Notes: a model not told the origin generated them from the sequence alone. 64,000 nt of DNA from Streptomyces sp. NBC_01298 (GCF_035978755.1 NZ_CP108414.1:5518001-5582000); one strand, 5' to 3'; numbered from the stretch's first letter, positions 44,815-54,242 are shown. A program made the numbers and translations.

Positions 44815-45126
44815 GGGGGCCAATTCGCTTGAATTCGGTGGGGGTTGACCGGTGGATGGGGGTGGCCGGCCCTTGAGGATCAAGTGCCGGCGTCGGGCCG
44901 GTCAAGGGAATTGATCCGGGTCCGGGGGCGGCTCGCGGGGAGGCTGGCCGGGTGGCTCGTGAAGGCCCGTCGGCGGGCCGTCGGAGGCCCGTCGGAGGGT
45001 CGCCGGGAGGTCTCGGATTACGGGATCGGGTTGCCGTCCTGCATAGCCGCATGCAGAGTGCTCGGAGACTGAATATCCCGTCGGTGGCCGCCCGGCCGCC
45101 CGAGGGACGGGACGGAGGGGAACGGG
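44815..45126. other. divergent region between MFS and RpiR genes
   Basis: 312 bp without a gene. It holds the AATTC-GCTT-GAATT repeat next to the MFS start, and GACTGAATAT (45068-45077), the same half-site as in the hutU operator, before the RpiR gene. Confidence 0.55.
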
Positions 45127-45969
45127 ATGAGCGAGAGCCCTGCGGCCCGGCTGCAGAAGCTGTTCGAAGGGCACCGGCTGACGCCCACGCAGCGGCGCAT
45201 CGCCCACTGCATGGTGCGCGGGGCGGCCGAGGTGCCGTTCCTGTCGAGCGTGGAGCTCGCCGAGCTGGCCGGGGTGAGTCAGCCGTCGGTGACCCGGTTC
45301 GCGGTGGCGCTGGGCTTCGACGGCTATCCCGCGCTGCGTCGGCACCTGCGGGAAGTGGCCCCCGCCGAGCGGGCCGGGGGCGGGGAGCAGGACACGTACA
45401 ACGAGTACCAGCAGGCCGTCCAGGGCGAGATCGAGAACCTGCGGCAGCTCTCCGCGATGCTCGCCGACCCGGAGCCGGTGCGCGAGGCGGGCCGGTTGCT
45501 GGCCGGGTCGAGCCCGCTGCCCGTCCTGGGGCTGCGCGCGGCGTCCTCGCAGGCGCGCGGGTTCGCGTACTTCGCGGCGAAGGTCCATCCGGACGTACGG
45601 CTGTTCGACGAGGGCGGCTCCATGCTCGCCGACCGGATCGACGCGGCCGCGGGCGCCGGGGCCTCGGCCCTGCTGTGCTTCGCGCTGCCCCGCCATCCGA
45701 AGGAGGTCGCGGAGGCCCTGGAGCACGCGCGGGGGGCCGGGCTGACCGTGGTCACGGTCGCCGACTCGGCCTTCGCGCCGGTGGCCCGCCACTGCGACCT
45801 GCTGATCCCGGCGCCCGTCGGCACGGGCCTGGCCTTCGACACGGCGTGCGCGCCGATGCTGCTGGGGCGGGTGCTGCTGGAGGCGATGGCGGACGCGCTG
45901 CCGGACGCGCAGGCCCGGCTGGAGGCCTTCGACGCGCGGGCCGCGGCGCGGGGGCTGTTCGTGGAGTAG
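45127..45969 (+). CDS. MurR/RpiR-family transcriptional regulator
   Basis: 280 residues. N-terminal HTH_6 (about 5-80: LTPTQRRIAHCMV, SSVELAELAGVSQPSVTRFAVALGF) and a C-terminal SIS sugar-isomerase-like effector domain (VLGLRAASSQARGFAYFAAKVHPDVRLFDEGGS; CFALPRHPKEVAEALEHARGAGLTVVTV; DTACAPMLLGRVLLEAM). Members sense phosphosugars or other metabolites. Proximity to hut genes and a shared GACTGAAT half-site suggest it could control them. AGGGGAACGGG precedes ATG 45127. Confidence 0.9.
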   Translation: MSESPAARLQKLFEGHRLTPTQRRIAHCMVRGAAEVPFLSSVELAELAGVSQPSVTRFAVALGFDGYPALRRHLREVAPAERAGGGEQDTYNEYQQAVQGEIENLRQLSAMLADPEPVREAGRLLAGSSPLPVLGLRAASSQARGFAYFAAKVHPDVRLFDEGGSMLADRIDAAAGAGASALLCFALPRHPKEVAEALEHARGAGLTVVTVADSAFAPVARHCDLLIPAPVGTGLAFDTACAPMLLGRVLLEAMADALPDAQARLEAFDARAAARGLFVE

Positions 45970-46026
45970 GGCTCGTCGGCCGGCCGGCCGGGTGGATGGT
46001 CGGCCCGCTGTCCCCGCTGGGTGTGG

Positions 46027-47190
46027 CTAGCGGTAGTTCAGTTCCGCCAGTTCGGTCGCCAGGCGCTTGTTGAGTGCCGGGATGCGGGCCAGGAGCGGGA
46101 GCAGGGTGTTGCGTACGGCGCGCACGGCGGGGTTGCGGGTGGCGGCGATCCGGGTCATCCGGTCGGTCAGCGCGATCACGCGCAGGGCTACGGGCCGCCG
46201 GGTGGCCTCGTAGGCGTCGAGGGCCTCGTCGGTGCCGGTGGCCAGAGCGGTGGTCAGGGCGGTGGCGAGGGCGCGGCCGAGGGCGTGGCCGTCCTGGATG
46301 CCGGTGTTCATGCCCTGGCCGCCGGCCGGGCTGTGCACGTGCGCGGCGTCGCCCGCGAGCAGCAGGCGGCCCGCGCGGTACCGGTCCGCGACCCGGTGGT
46401 GGACCCGGAACCGCGAGGACCAGACGACGTCGGTGACGGCGGCCTGGCCGGGGGCACGGGTGTCCAGCAGCGCCTGGACGAAGGGCAGGTCCGGCTCGGC
46501 GGGGGCGTCGGCGACGGTGGTGACCACGCGGTAGCGGCCTCCGGGGAGCGGGGCGACCACGGTGGGGCCGGCCGGACCGAAGGTGAGGGAGACCTCCTGG
46601 GGGCCCGGAGCCCAGTCCATCGTCACGTCGGCGAGGACGAAGGACTCCTCGTAGGCGCTGCCGGTGAAGCCGATCCCGGCGGCCTCGCGCACCGTGCTGC
46701 GCATCCCGTCGGCGCCGACGGCGTAGGCGGCCCGCAGGGTCTCGCCGGTGGCGGTGGTGAGGACGACCCCGGTGGCGTCCTGGGAGACGGAGGTGACCTC
46801 GTACGGGCGGTGGACGTCGCCGCCGAGGGCGCGGAGCCGGGCGAGGAGCACGGCCTCCGTCTGGTCCTGGGGAACCATCAGGGCGTACGGGTGGGCCGTG
46901 GGCAGGCCGTCGAAGGTGACGGCGGCGAGCGGGCGGGCGCCGTCGCGGATCCGGAACCGGGTGACGGGGGTGCCGCGCCGGACCAGCTCGGCGGAGGCGG
47001 CCGGGTCGAGGTCGTCGAGGACCTCCAGGGTGCGGGCGTGGACCACGGCGGCTCGGGAGGTGTTGGCGCCCTCGGCCTGCCGGTCCAGGAGCACGAAGTC
47101 GATGCCCGCCTCGGCGAGGGTCAGGGCGAGGGTGAGGCCGGTGGGGCCGGCTCCGACGACGGCGACGCGGGTGGTGGCGGGGAGCGGCAT
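46027..47190 (-). CDS. FAD-dependent aromatic monooxygenase
   Basis: 387 residues, group A flavoprotein hydroxylase (PheA/UbiH type). FAD motif VAVVGAGPTGLTLALTLAEAG (GAGPTG at 13-18), DG motif VGADGMRSTVREAAG, and second FAD motif LLLAGDAAHVHSPAGGQGMNTG. The compact length lacks the C-terminal thioredoxin-like domain of phenol hydroxylases. It probably hydroxylates a small aromatic or inactivates an antibiotic. Divergent from a TetR regulator with shared operators, so induced by its substrate or a related compound. Confidence 0.92.
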   Translation of the reverse strand: MPLPATTRVAVVGAGPTGLTLALTLAEAGIDFVLLDRQAEGANTSRAAVVHARTLEVLDDLDPAASAELVRRGTPVTRFRIRDGARPLAAVTFDGLPTAHPYALMVPQDQTEAVLLARLRALGGDVHRPYEVTSVSQDATGVVLTTATGETLRAAYAVGADGMRSTVREAAGIGFTGSAYEESFVLADVTMDWAPGPQEVSLTFGPAGPTVVAPLPGGRYRVVTTVADAPAEPDLPFVQALLDTRAPGQAAVTDVVWSSRFRVHHRVADRYRAGRLLLAGDAAHVHSPAGGQGMNTGIQDGHALGRALATALTTALATGTDEALDAYEATRRPVALRVIALTDRMTRIAATRNPAVRAVRNTLLPLLARIPALNKRLATELAELNYR

Positions 47191-47215
47191 CTGGGGTCTC
47201 CTCCTGGATGCGATG

Positions 47216-47243
47216 CCAACGGTTGTTGGCCAACGGTTGTTGA
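47216..47243. promoter_or_regulatory. TetR operator pair A
   Basis: Two adjacent 14-bp units, CCAAC-GGTT-GTTGG and CCAAC-GGTT-GTTGA, each an imperfect dyad, placed 26 bp upstream of the monooxygenase start. Confidence 0.75.
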
Positions 47244-47273
47244 CTTAAGGGTGCGGGTGGGTGGGGTGGCTTG

Positions 47274-47301
47274 TCAACGGTTGTTGGCCTACGGTTGTTG
47301 G
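47274..47301. promoter_or_regulatory. TetR operator pair B
   Basis: Two adjacent 14-bp units, TCAAC-GGTT-GTTGG and CCTAC-GGTT-GTTGG, the second ending one base before the TetR ATG. Same sequence and spacing as pair A; the centres of the two pairs are 58 bp apart. Confidence 0.75.
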
Positions 47302-47302
47302 C

Positions 47303-47884
47303 ATGGTGAGTGATGGAGTGGCGGTGGGTGAGACCCGGGGCGAGATCCGGAGCGAGACCCGGGGCGGGCAGACCAAGGCGGCGATTCTGCGGGCGGCGCG
47401 GGAACGATTCGCCGCGCAGGGGTACGAGCGGACGACGATCCGCGGTGTCGCGGCGGACGCGGGGATCGACCCGTCGATGGTGATGCGGTACTTCGGGAAC
47501 AAGGAGGGCCTCTTCGACGCGGCCCTCGCGGTGGACCTGCGGCTGCCGGACCTGGCGGCGGTACCGGCGGGGGAGTTGGCGCAGGCGCTCGTACGGCACT
47601 TCGTGGAGCGGTGGGAGGGGGATCCGGCGGATGACGCGCTGCTCGTGCTGTTGCGCTCCGCGGTGACGCACGAGGCGGCGGCGGCCCGGATGCGGGAGGT
47701 CTTCGCGGCCCAGGTCGCGCCGGCGCTGGGCCCTGGCCGGGGGGAGCGGGTGGCGGGGCTGGTGGCCACGCAGCTGCTGGGGCTGGCGCTGACGCGGTAT
47801 CTGCTCCGGCTGCCTCCGATGGTGGGGCTTTCGCCGGAGGAAGTGATCGCGGCGGTTTCGCCGGGGGTGGCTGCGGTGCTCTAG
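47303..47884 (+). CDS. TetR-family transcriptional regulator
   Basis: 193 residues. N-terminal HTH about 24-70: TKAAILRAARERFAAQGYERTTIRGVA, ADAGIDPSMVMRYFGNKEGLF. A C-terminal TetR_C-type ligand domain follows (PAGELAQALVRHFVERWEGD; LLRSAVTHEAAAARMREVF). It very likely represses the divergent monooxygenase gene and itself through the four CCAAC-GGTT-GTTGG units. ATG 47303 directly abuts an operator, so the mRNA has almost no leader. Confidence 0.92.
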   Translation: MVSDGVAVGETRGEIRSETRGGQTKAAILRAARERFAAQGYERTTIRGVAADAGIDPSMVMRYFGNKEGLFDAALAVDLRLPDLAAVPAGELAQALVRHFVERWEGDPADDALLVLLRSAVTHEAAAARMREVFAAQVAPALGPGRGERVAGLVATQLLGLALTRYLLRLPPMVGLSPEEVIAAVSPGVAAVL

Positions 47885-48012
47885 CCCTGGCGGGTCCCGG
47901 GTCCCGGGTGCGGCGCCATTGCCGGGGACGCTGTCCCCGGGCCCCTGCGCCTCAAGCGCCGGCGGGGCTGGGGTTGTGCCGGGGCTTGGTGGCTGCGGTG
48001 GGGGGTCGGTGC

Positions 48013-48142
48013 CGGGGGCGGGGTGGGGTGTTGGCCTGGACTGCATGATTTAGGCGCCCTGCCCGCTACTTCGACAGGGTGCGCGTGTTCTCGCGCCACA
48101 AATCACGCTCTACGTCCCGGCCAACACCCCACCCCGCCCCCG
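48013..48142. repeat. 130-bp palindromic element with 24-bp perfect arms
   Basis: Arms 48013-48036 and 48119-48142 are exact reverse complements. The 82-bp centre can fold further: TGATTT/AAATCA and GCGCCCTG/CAGGGTGCGC. No ORF. Resembles a REP/MITE-like unit. Confidence 0.8.
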
Positions 48143-48322
48143 TCCCCGCCCCCGGTACGCAGCCCCCGACCGCGTCGTTCTTTCAGCCGTCCGGCGTTTG
48201 AGGACCGGGGTCTGGGGCGGAGCCCCAGGGGTCCGGGCGCAGCCCGGTACCCCGTCCCAGCCCGTCCGGCGTTTGAGGGCCGGGGTCCGGGCAGCGCCCG
48301 GGGAACGGTGGAAGGGCGGGTA

Positions 48323-48433
48323 GGGGACTTCGCCCCGCGCAGCGGCAAAGGGTCGCAGCGGGGACTTCGCCCCGCGCAGCGGCAAAGGGTCGCAGCGGGG
48401 ACTTCGCCCCGCGCAGCGGTGAGGGGCGCGGCG
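48323..48433. repeat. 37-bp tandem repeat, three copies
   Basis: Units at 48323, 48360 and 48397 begin GGGGACTTCGCCCCGCGCAG. The first two are identical; the third diverges after CGG. Contiguous, so not a CRISPR array. Confidence 0.85.
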
Positions 48434-48494
48434 AAGGACTTCGGACCGTGCAGGGGCAAGGGGCGCAGTCGGGGCGTGGTCCCGGGCCGGGGGG

Positions 48495-49877
48495 TCAGAG
48501 GAGGGCGTTCGGGGTGGCTGCGCCCGCTTCTGCGGTGATGGCGGACAGGGGTTGTGGGGCGCGGGCCAGGGTGAAGCGGACCCCCGTGGGGGTCAGCGCG
48601 AAGCCGTGGATCGGGGGGCGGGGGAGGCTGTTGTAGCCGTAGTGCGCGGTGAAGGCGTACGCCCCCGTGTCGGGCACGCAGACCAGGTCCCCCGGGGCCA
48701 GCGGCGGCAGCTCCCGCGCGGCGGCAAGGAGGTCACCCGCGAAGCAGGCCGGTCCGGCGATGTCCTGGGCGACGGGCGGCCCCGTCAGCGGAGCCCCCTT
48801 CGCGGAGTAGGGGAGGATGCGCAGCGGCCAGGCCGCCGGGGCGTACACCGTGCGGGTCGCCAGCTGGACCCCCGCGTGCGTGAGCGCGATCGGCCGCCCG
48901 CCGGTGGTCTTCGTGTACTCGACTCGGGTCAGCACCAGCCCGTGTTTGGCCGTGAGGGACCGGCCGAATTCCGTGACCAGCCCGTACGCCCCGGAGAAGA
49001 GTCCGGGGACGGCCGAGCGCAGCACGCTCACGTACTCCGAGTGGGTGGGGGTGACGGTGTCCGAGGTGAAGTTCACCGGCAGCCCGCCGCCGATGTCCAG
49101 GGTGTCGACCTGCCGCCGGCCGGCCGCCGCGTTGATCTCCTCGGCCAGGGCGTACAGCTCCCGCACCCCTTCGGCGATCAGCGGGAGCGGAACCCCCTGG
49201 GAGCCCGAGTGGGTGTGCAGCCGGGTGAGCCACGGCCGGTCCAGGTACGCCCGTACGAGCCACTCGCGCGCGCCCGGATCGCGCAGCGCGATGCCGAACT
49301 TCGAGGTGGCCGTGGCGGTGGAGAGGGCGTCGATGCTGCCCGCGCCGGTCTGCGGGTTGATCCGTACGCCGATCGGGGACGTGGTGGCCGCCCGGGCGAC
49401 GAGGGTGTCGAGGCGTTCCAGCTCCTGGCGGTTGTCGGCGTTCACCGCGATGCCCAGGGCGAGGGCCTCCCGCAGCTCGGCGGCCGTTTTCGCGGGGGAG
49501 TCGAGGACGATGCGCTCCGGCGCGACCCCGGCCGCGCGGGCCAGGGCCAGCTCGCCGGGGCTGGCCACCTCGCAGCCCAGTCCGGCGTCGGCGAGCAGCC
49601 GCAGGACGGGGACGAGCGGGGCGGCCTTGACGGCGAAGGCGTGCAGGACGGGGGTGCCGGGGGCGAGGGCCCGGGCGAAGGCGCTGGTCAGGGCGGCGGC
49701 GGAGGCGCGGATGCCGGCCGTGTCGAGCAGGCAGAGGACGGGGGCGTCCTCGTCGATCAGGCCCTGTTCGACGGCGGCCCGTACGGCCAGGTCCCGTCGG
49801 CGGGCCGCCTCCCGGGTGGTGTCCTCGGTGGAGTCCGCGGTGGCGTGCGCTGGTGCGTCGGCTGCCATGTCCGCCAT
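48495..49877 (-). CDS. PLP-dependent decarboxylase, diaminopimelate/ornithine type (fold III)
   Basis: 460 residues. Alanine-racemase-like barrel with PLP Lys84 in LHAFAVKAAPLVPVL, then CEVASPGELALARAAG, RINPQTGAG, HTHSGSQG and the phosphate loop DIGGGLPVNF. The C-terminal part has VTEFGRSLTAKHG and the catalytic-type stretch DTGAYAFTAHYGYN. It lacks the CESxD motif typical of true DAP decarboxylase; CVPDTGAY takes that place, so the substrate may differ. Divergent from hutU, sharing its operator region. The start codon is not firm. Confidence 0.85.
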   Translation of the reverse strand: MADMAADAPAHATADSTEDTTREAARRRDLAVRAAVEQGLIDEDAPVLCLLDTAGIRASAAALTSAFARALAPGTPVLHAFAVKAAPLVPVLRLLADAGLGCEVASPGELALARAAGVAPERIVLDSPAKTAAELREALALGIAVNADNRQELERLDTLVARAATTSPIGVRINPQTGAGSIDALSTATATSKFGIALRDPGAREWLVRAYLDRPWLTRLHTHSGSQGVPLPLIAEGVRELYALAEEINAAAGRRQVDTLDIGGGLPVNFTSDTVTPTHSEYVSVLRSAVPGLFSGAYGLVTEFGRSLTAKHGLVLTRVEYTKTTGGRPIALTHAGVQLATRTVYAPAAWPLRILPYSAKGAPLTGPPVAQDIAGPACFAGDLLAAARELPPLAPGDLVCVPDTGAYAFTAHYGYNSLPRPPIHGFALTPTGVRFTLARAPQPLSAITAEAGAATPNALL

Positions 49878-49911
49878 CCCATCATCCGGCGCGTCCCCCC
49901 GCAGCTGTTGA

Positions 49912-49950
49912 CTGAATCTATTCAGGGAGTGAAGATGTGAATAGATTGAC
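49912..49950. promoter_or_regulatory. two hut operator-like repeats
   Basis: CTGAAT-CT-ATTCAG (49912-49925), a perfect dyad, and GTGAAT-AG-ATTGAC (49937-49950), a near copy, with centres 25 bp apart. They lie in the 95-bp gap between the divergent decarboxylase and hutU genes. Confidence 0.55.
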
Positions 49951-49972
49951 CAACACCGGAGGAGGCACCGCC

Positions 49973-51658
49973 ATGTCAGGACCCCGCCCCGTACGTGCCG
50001 CGCGAGGTACCGAGCTGAGCACCCTGGGATGGCAGCAGGAGGCCGCGCTGCGGATGCTCCAGAACAACCTCGACCCCGAGGTCGCCGAGCACCCCGACAA
50101 GCTCGTCGTCTACGGCGGCACCGGCAAGGCCGCCCGCGACTGGCGCTCGTACGACGCGATGGTCCGCACCCTCCAGACCCTCAAGCAGGACGAGACGATG
50201 CTCGTCCAGTCCGGCCGCCCGGTCGGCGTCATGCAGACGCACGAGTGGGCGCCGCGCGTGCTCCTCGCGAACTCCAACCTGGTCGGCGACTGGGCCAACT
50301 GGGAGGAGTTCCGCCGCCTGGAGAACCTGGGCCTGACCATGTACGGGCAGATGACGGCCGGTTCGTGGATCTACATCGGCACCCAGGGGATCCTCCAGGG
50401 GACCTACGAGACCTTCGCGGCCGTCGCCGCCAAGCTGCATTCAATTGGCAAGGGAGGGGTCAACGGCACCCTCGCCGGCACCATCACCCTCACCGCCGGT
50501 CTCGGCGGCATGGGCGGCGCCCAGCCGCTGGCCGTGACGATGAACGACGGCGTCGCCATCTGCATCGACGTGGACCCGCGCGCCATCGACCGCCGCATCG
50601 AGCACCGCTACCTGGACGTCAAGGCGAACGACCTGCGGCACGCGCTGCAGCTCGCCGTCGAGGCCCGCGACGCCCGCAAGCCGCTCTCCATCGGCCTGCT
50701 CGGCAACGCCGCCGACCTGCTCCCGCAGATGCTGGCCGAGGGCGCGCCGATCGACATCGTGACCGACCAGACCTCGGCCCACGACCCGCTCGCCTACCTC
50801 CCCGTCGGCGTCGACTTCGACGACATGGCCGACTACGCGGCCAAGGACCCGGCCGGCTTCACCACCCGCGCCCGCGAGTCCATGGCCACGCACGTCGAGG
50901 CCATGGTCGGCTTCATGGACGCGGGCGCCGAGGTCTTCGACTACGGCAACTCCATCCGCGGCGAGGCCCAGCTGGCCGGCTACGACCGCGCCTTCGCCTT
51001 CCCCGGCTTCGTCCCCGCCTACATCCGCCCGCTGTTCTGCGAGGGCAAGGGCCCCTTCCGCTGGGCGGCGCTGTCCGGCGAGGCCTCGGACATCCACAAG
51101 ACCGACAAGGCGATGCTGGAGCTCTTCCCGGAGAACGAGTCCCTGCACCGCTGGATCAAGATGGCCGGCGAGCGCGTCCACTTCCAGGGACTGCCCGCCC
51201 GCATCTGCTGGCTCGGCTACGGCGAGCGCGACAAGGCCGGCGAGCGCTTCAACGAGATGGTCGCCGACGGCACCCTCGCCGCGCCGCTGGTGATCGGCCG
51301 CGACCACCTCGACTGCGGTTCGGTGGCCTCCCCGTACCGCGAGACCGAGGCCATGCTCGACGGCTCCGACGCGATCGCCGACTGGCCGCTGCTCAACGCC
51401 ATGGTCAACGTGGCCTCCGGCGCGTCCTGGGTCTCCATCCACCACGGCGGCGGCGTCGGCATGGGCCGTTCCATCCACGCGGGCCAGGTCACGGTCGCCG
51501 ACGGCACGAAGCTCGCGGGCGAGAAGATCCGCCGCGTCCTGACCAACGACCCGGGCATGGGCGTCATCCGCCACGTCGACGCCGGCTACGACATCGCCGA
51601 GACGGTCGCCGACGAGCGCGACGTCCGCATCCCGATGCGCGAGGGCGACGACGCGTGA
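49973..51658 (+). CDS. hutU: urocanate hydratase
   Basis: 561 residues, normal length. Family segments: [25 protein letters not shown] near the start, [21 protein letters not shown], the NAD-binding [20 protein letters not shown], and the Cys-containing late region [16 protein letters not shown]. It hydrates urocanate to imidazolonepropionate with tightly bound NAD. ATG 49973 with GGAGGAGG upstream is preferred over an in-frame GTG at 49937 that lies inside an operator repeat. First gene of the hut operon; the stop overlaps the next start (GTGA). Confidence 0.97.
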   Translation: MSGPRPVRAARGTELSTLGWQQEAALRMLQNNLDPEVAEHPDKLVVYGGTGKAARDWRSYDAMVRTLQTLKQDETMLVQSGRPVGVMQTHEWAPRVLLANSNLVGDWANWEEFRRLENLGLTMYGQMTAGSWIYIGTQGILQGTYETFAAVAAKLHSIGKGGVNGTLAGTITLTAGLGGMGGAQPLAVTMNDGVAICIDVDPRAIDRRIEHRYLDVKANDLRHALQLAVEARDARKPLSIGLLGNAADLLPQMLAEGAPIDIVTDQTSAHDPLAYLPVGVDFDDMADYAAKDPAGFTTRARESMATHVEAMVGFMDAGAEVFDYGNSIRGEAQLAGYDRAFAFPGFVPAYIRPLFCEGKGPFRWAALSGEASDIHKTDKAMLELFPENESLHRWIKMAGERVHFQGLPARICWLGYGERDKAGERFNEMVADGTLAAPLVIGRDHLDCGSVASPYRETEAMLDGSDAIADWPLLNAMVNVASGASWVSIHHGGGVGMGRSIHAGQVTVADGTKLAGEKIRRVLTNDPGMGVIRHVDAGYDIAETVADERDVRIPMREGDDA

Positions 51659-52872
51659 GCGAGGCCGCATCGTTCCACCGCATGTGGGCCGAGCTCGCAC
51701 CCATCGGCCGCCACGCGGACTCCGGCGGCTACCGCCGCCACGCGTGGACCGGCGCCGACGCCGACTGCCGTACGTGGTTCCAGGCGCAGGCCGAGGCGCG
51801 CGGGCTCGCGTACGAGACCGACCGCAACGGCAACCAGTGGGCCTGGCTCGGCGACCCCCTCGCCGGTGACGCGGTCGTCACCGGCTCCCACCTGGACTCC
51901 GTCCCCGACGGCGGGGCCTTCGACGGCCCCCTCGGGGTGGTGTCCTCCTTCGCGGCCCTGGACGAACTCCGCAGGAGGGGCGCGGAGTTCTCCAGGCCCC
52001 TGGCCATCACCAACTTCGGCGACGAGGAAGGGGCCCGCTTCGGGCTGGCCTGCGTCGGCTCCCGGCTGGCCGCCGGGCAGCTGACCAAGGAGAAGGCGTA
52101 CGAGCTCCGCGACGCGGACGGCGTCAGCCTCCCGCAGGCCATGGAGGCGGCCGGGTACGACCCCTCCGCCATCGGCGCCGACCCCGAACGGCTCGCCCGC
52201 ATCGGCGCCTTCGTCGAACTGCACGTGGAACAGGGCCGCGCCCTGGACCTGTCCGGGGACCGGGTCGGCATCGCCTCCGCGATCTGGCCGCACGGCCGCT
52301 GGCGCTTCGACTTCCGCGGCGAGGCCAACCACGCCGGCACCACCCGGCTGGCCGACCGCCGCGACCCGATGCTCACCTACGCGCAGACCGTGCTCGCGGC
52401 CCGCGCCGAGGCGGCCCTCGCCGGGGCCGTGGCCACCTTCGGGAAGATCGCCGTCGAGCCCAACGGGGTCAACGCGATCCCCTCGCTCGTGCGCGGCTGG
52501 CTCGACTCCCGCGCCGCCGACCAGGCGACCCTCGACACGGTCGTGACCGCGATCGAGAAGGCCGCCCGCGAGCGGGCGGACGCGGAGGGCATCGACCTGG
52601 ACGTGGTCCGGGAGTCCTTCACCCCGGTCGTCGAGTTCGAGCACGCCCTGCGCGAGGAGATGAACCGCATCCTCGGCGGAGCCGTCCCCGTGCTCGGCAC
52701 GGGCGCGGGACACGACGCCGGAATCCTCTCGGCGGCCGTCCCGACCGCCATGCTGTTCGTACGCAACCCCACCGGGGTCTCGCACTCCCCGCGGGAGTTC
52801 GCCGCCGAGGACGACTGCGTGGCAGGCGTCCTCGCCCTCGCCGACGTACTGGAAGGCCTCGCATGCAGGTGA
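51655..52872 (+). CDS. M20-family amidohydrolase (allantoate amidohydrolase-like)
   Basis: 405 residues. Di-metal motifs of the AllC/carbamoylase branch of M20: [20 protein letters not shown] (His, Asp), [13 protein letters not shown] (Glu), [12 protein letters not shown] (His), and the closing GVSHSPREF (His), plus NHAGTT in the lid domain. Sequence alone suggests allantoate amidohydrolase or N-carbamoyl hydrolase. The position between hutU and hutF, with coupled start and stop codons on both sides, suggests instead that it hydrolyses N-formylglutamate, filling the HutG step. This substrate is an inference. Confidence 0.88.
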   Translation: MSEAASFHRMWAELAPIGRHADSGGYRRHAWTGADADCRTWFQAQAEARGLAYETDRNGNQWAWLGDPLAGDAVVTGSHLDSVPDGGAFDGPLGVVSSFAALDELRRRGAEFSRPLAITNFGDEEGARFGLACVGSRLAAGQLTKEKAYELRDADGVSLPQAMEAAGYDPSAIGADPERLARIGAFVELHVEQGRALDLSGDRVGIASAIWPHGRWRFDFRGEANHAGTTRLADRRDPMLTYAQTVLAARAEAALAGAVATFGKIAVEPNGVNAIPSLVRGWLDSRAADQATLDTVVTAIEKAARERADAEGIDLDVVRESFTPVVEFEHALREEMNRILGGAVPVLGTGAGHDAGILSAAVPTAMLFVRNPTGVSHSPREFAAEDDCVAGVLALADVLEGLACR

Positions 52873-54221
52873 AGGGGCACGTGCTGAAGACGTACTGGCT
52901 GGAGCACGCCTGGCTCGGCACCCATGTCGAGCCGGGCGTCGCCCTGGACGTAGCGACGGACGACGGGCGGATCTCCGCCCTGCGCATCGGGGTCGAGACC
53001 CCGCCCCCGGGCGCCGAGGTCCTGCGCGGACTGACCCTCCCGGGCCTGGCCAACGCGCACAGCCACGCCTTCCACCGGGCCCTGCGCTCGACCGTGCAGG
53101 TCGGCTCGGGCACCTTCTGGACCTGGCGCGACTTCATGTACAAGGTCGCCCAGAACCTCACCCCCGACCGCTACTTCGCGCTCGCCCGCGCCGTCTACGC
53201 CGAGATGGCGCTGGCCGGCATCACCGCGGTGGGCGAGTTCCACTACGTCCACCACGCTCCCGGCGGGGTCCCGTACGCCGACCCCAACGCCATGGGCGAG
53301 GCCCTGATCGCGGCCGCCGCCGAGGCCGGCATCCGCATCACCCTGCTGGACACGGCGTATCTGTCCTCCGGCTTCGGGCAGGCCCCCAATCCCCACCAGC
53401 TGCGCTTCTCCGACGGCACCGCGGACGCCTGGGCCGAGCGGGTCTCGGCGCTCAAGTCCCGCGAGCACGCCCTGATCGGCGCCGCGATCCACTCCGTGCG
53501 CGCGGTACCGGCCGGGGAACTGGCCACCGTCGCCGGCTGGGCGTCCGAACGCCGGGCCCCGCTCCACGTCCACCTCTCGGAGCAGACCGCCGAGAACGAC
53601 GCCTGCCTGGCGGCCCACGGCCGCACCCCGACCCAGCTGCTCGCCGACCACGGGGTGCTCGGCCCGCGCACCACCGGGGTGCACAACACGCACCTCACCG
53701 ACGCGGACATCGCGCTCCTGGGCTCCACCACCACCGGCACCTGCATGTGCCCCACCACCGAACGCGACCTCGCCGACGGCATCGGCCCGGCCGTACGCCT
53801 CCAGCGCGCGGGCAGTCCGCTCTCGCTGGGCAGCGACAGCCATGCGGTGATCGACCTGCTGGAAGAGGCGCGGGCGATGGAACTGAACGAGCGCCTGAGC
53901 AGCCGTACGCGCGGCCACTGGACGGCGAACGCGCTGCTGGCCGCCGCCACGCAGGACGGGCACGCCGCGCTGGGCTGGTCGCAGGCGGGCCGCCTGGAGG
54001 CCGGGGCCCTCGCGGACTTCACCACGATCGCCCTCGACTCCGTGCGCACGGCGGGGGCCCTGCCCCGGCTCGGCGCGGAGACCGCCGTCTTCGCCGCCTC
54101 CGCGGCGGACGTCCGCCACACGGTGGTGGGCGGCCGCCACATCGTCCGGGATGGCACCCACACCCTGGTCCCCGACGTCCCGACGGCCCTGGCCACCACC
54201 ATCGCCGCCCTCCGCGGCTGA
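52863..54221 (+). CDS. hutF: formimidoylglutamate deiminase
   Basis: 452 residues of the amidohydrolase superfamily. Metal motif LANAHSHAFHRALR, then the family-typical FWTWRDFMY, FHYVHH, HVHLSEQTAEND (metal His and substrate residues), and GSDSHAVIDLLEE (catalytic Asp). It deaminates N-formimidoyl-glutamate to N-formylglutamate and ammonia. The start overlaps the end of the M20 gene by 10 bp, with GGAAGG 6 nt upstream. Together with hutI it completes the route from imidazolonepropionate to formylglutamate. Confidence 0.95.
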   Translation: MQVKGHVLKTYWLEHAWLGTHVEPGVALDVATDDGRISALRIGVETPPPGAEVLRGLTLPGLANAHSHAFHRALRSTVQVGSGTFWTWRDFMYKVAQNLTPDRYFALARAVYAEMALAGITAVGEFHYVHHAPGGVPYADPNAMGEALIAAAAEAGIRITLLDTAYLSSGFGQAPNPHQLRFSDGTADAWAERVSALKSREHALIGAAIHSVRAVPAGELATVAGWASERRAPLHVHLSEQTAENDACLAAHGRTPTQLLADHGVLGPRTTGVHNTHLTDADIALLGSTTTGTCMCPTTERDLADGIGPAVRLQRAGSPLSLGSDSHAVIDLLEEARAMELNERLSSRTRGHWTANALLAAATQDGHAALGWSQAGRLEAGALADFTTIALDSVRTAGALPRLGAETAVFAASAADVRHTVVGGRHIVRDGTHTLVPDVPTALATTIAALRG

Positions 54222-54242
54222 CGAATCCGCCCGCGGCGGGCC

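Larger units (their letters stand above)
47885..48494. other. 610-bp gene-free repeat-rich gap
   Basis: No coding region. It holds a large inverted-repeat element (48013-48142), two copies of the common Streptomyces intergenic motif CGTCCGGCGTTTGAGG (48188 and 48263) and a 37-bp tandem repeat (48323-48433). It behaves as a sink for non-coding repeats between convergent genes. Confidence 0.7.

Noticed and set aside
43078..44832. 584-codon plus-strand frame opposite the MFS gene
   Set aside because: Composition is that of an antisense shadow (His/Asp/Arg/Gly-rich), while the minus strand shows clear membrane helices.
48323..48433. Possible CRISPR array
   Set aside because: The 37-bp units are contiguous with no spacers, and no cas genes are near.
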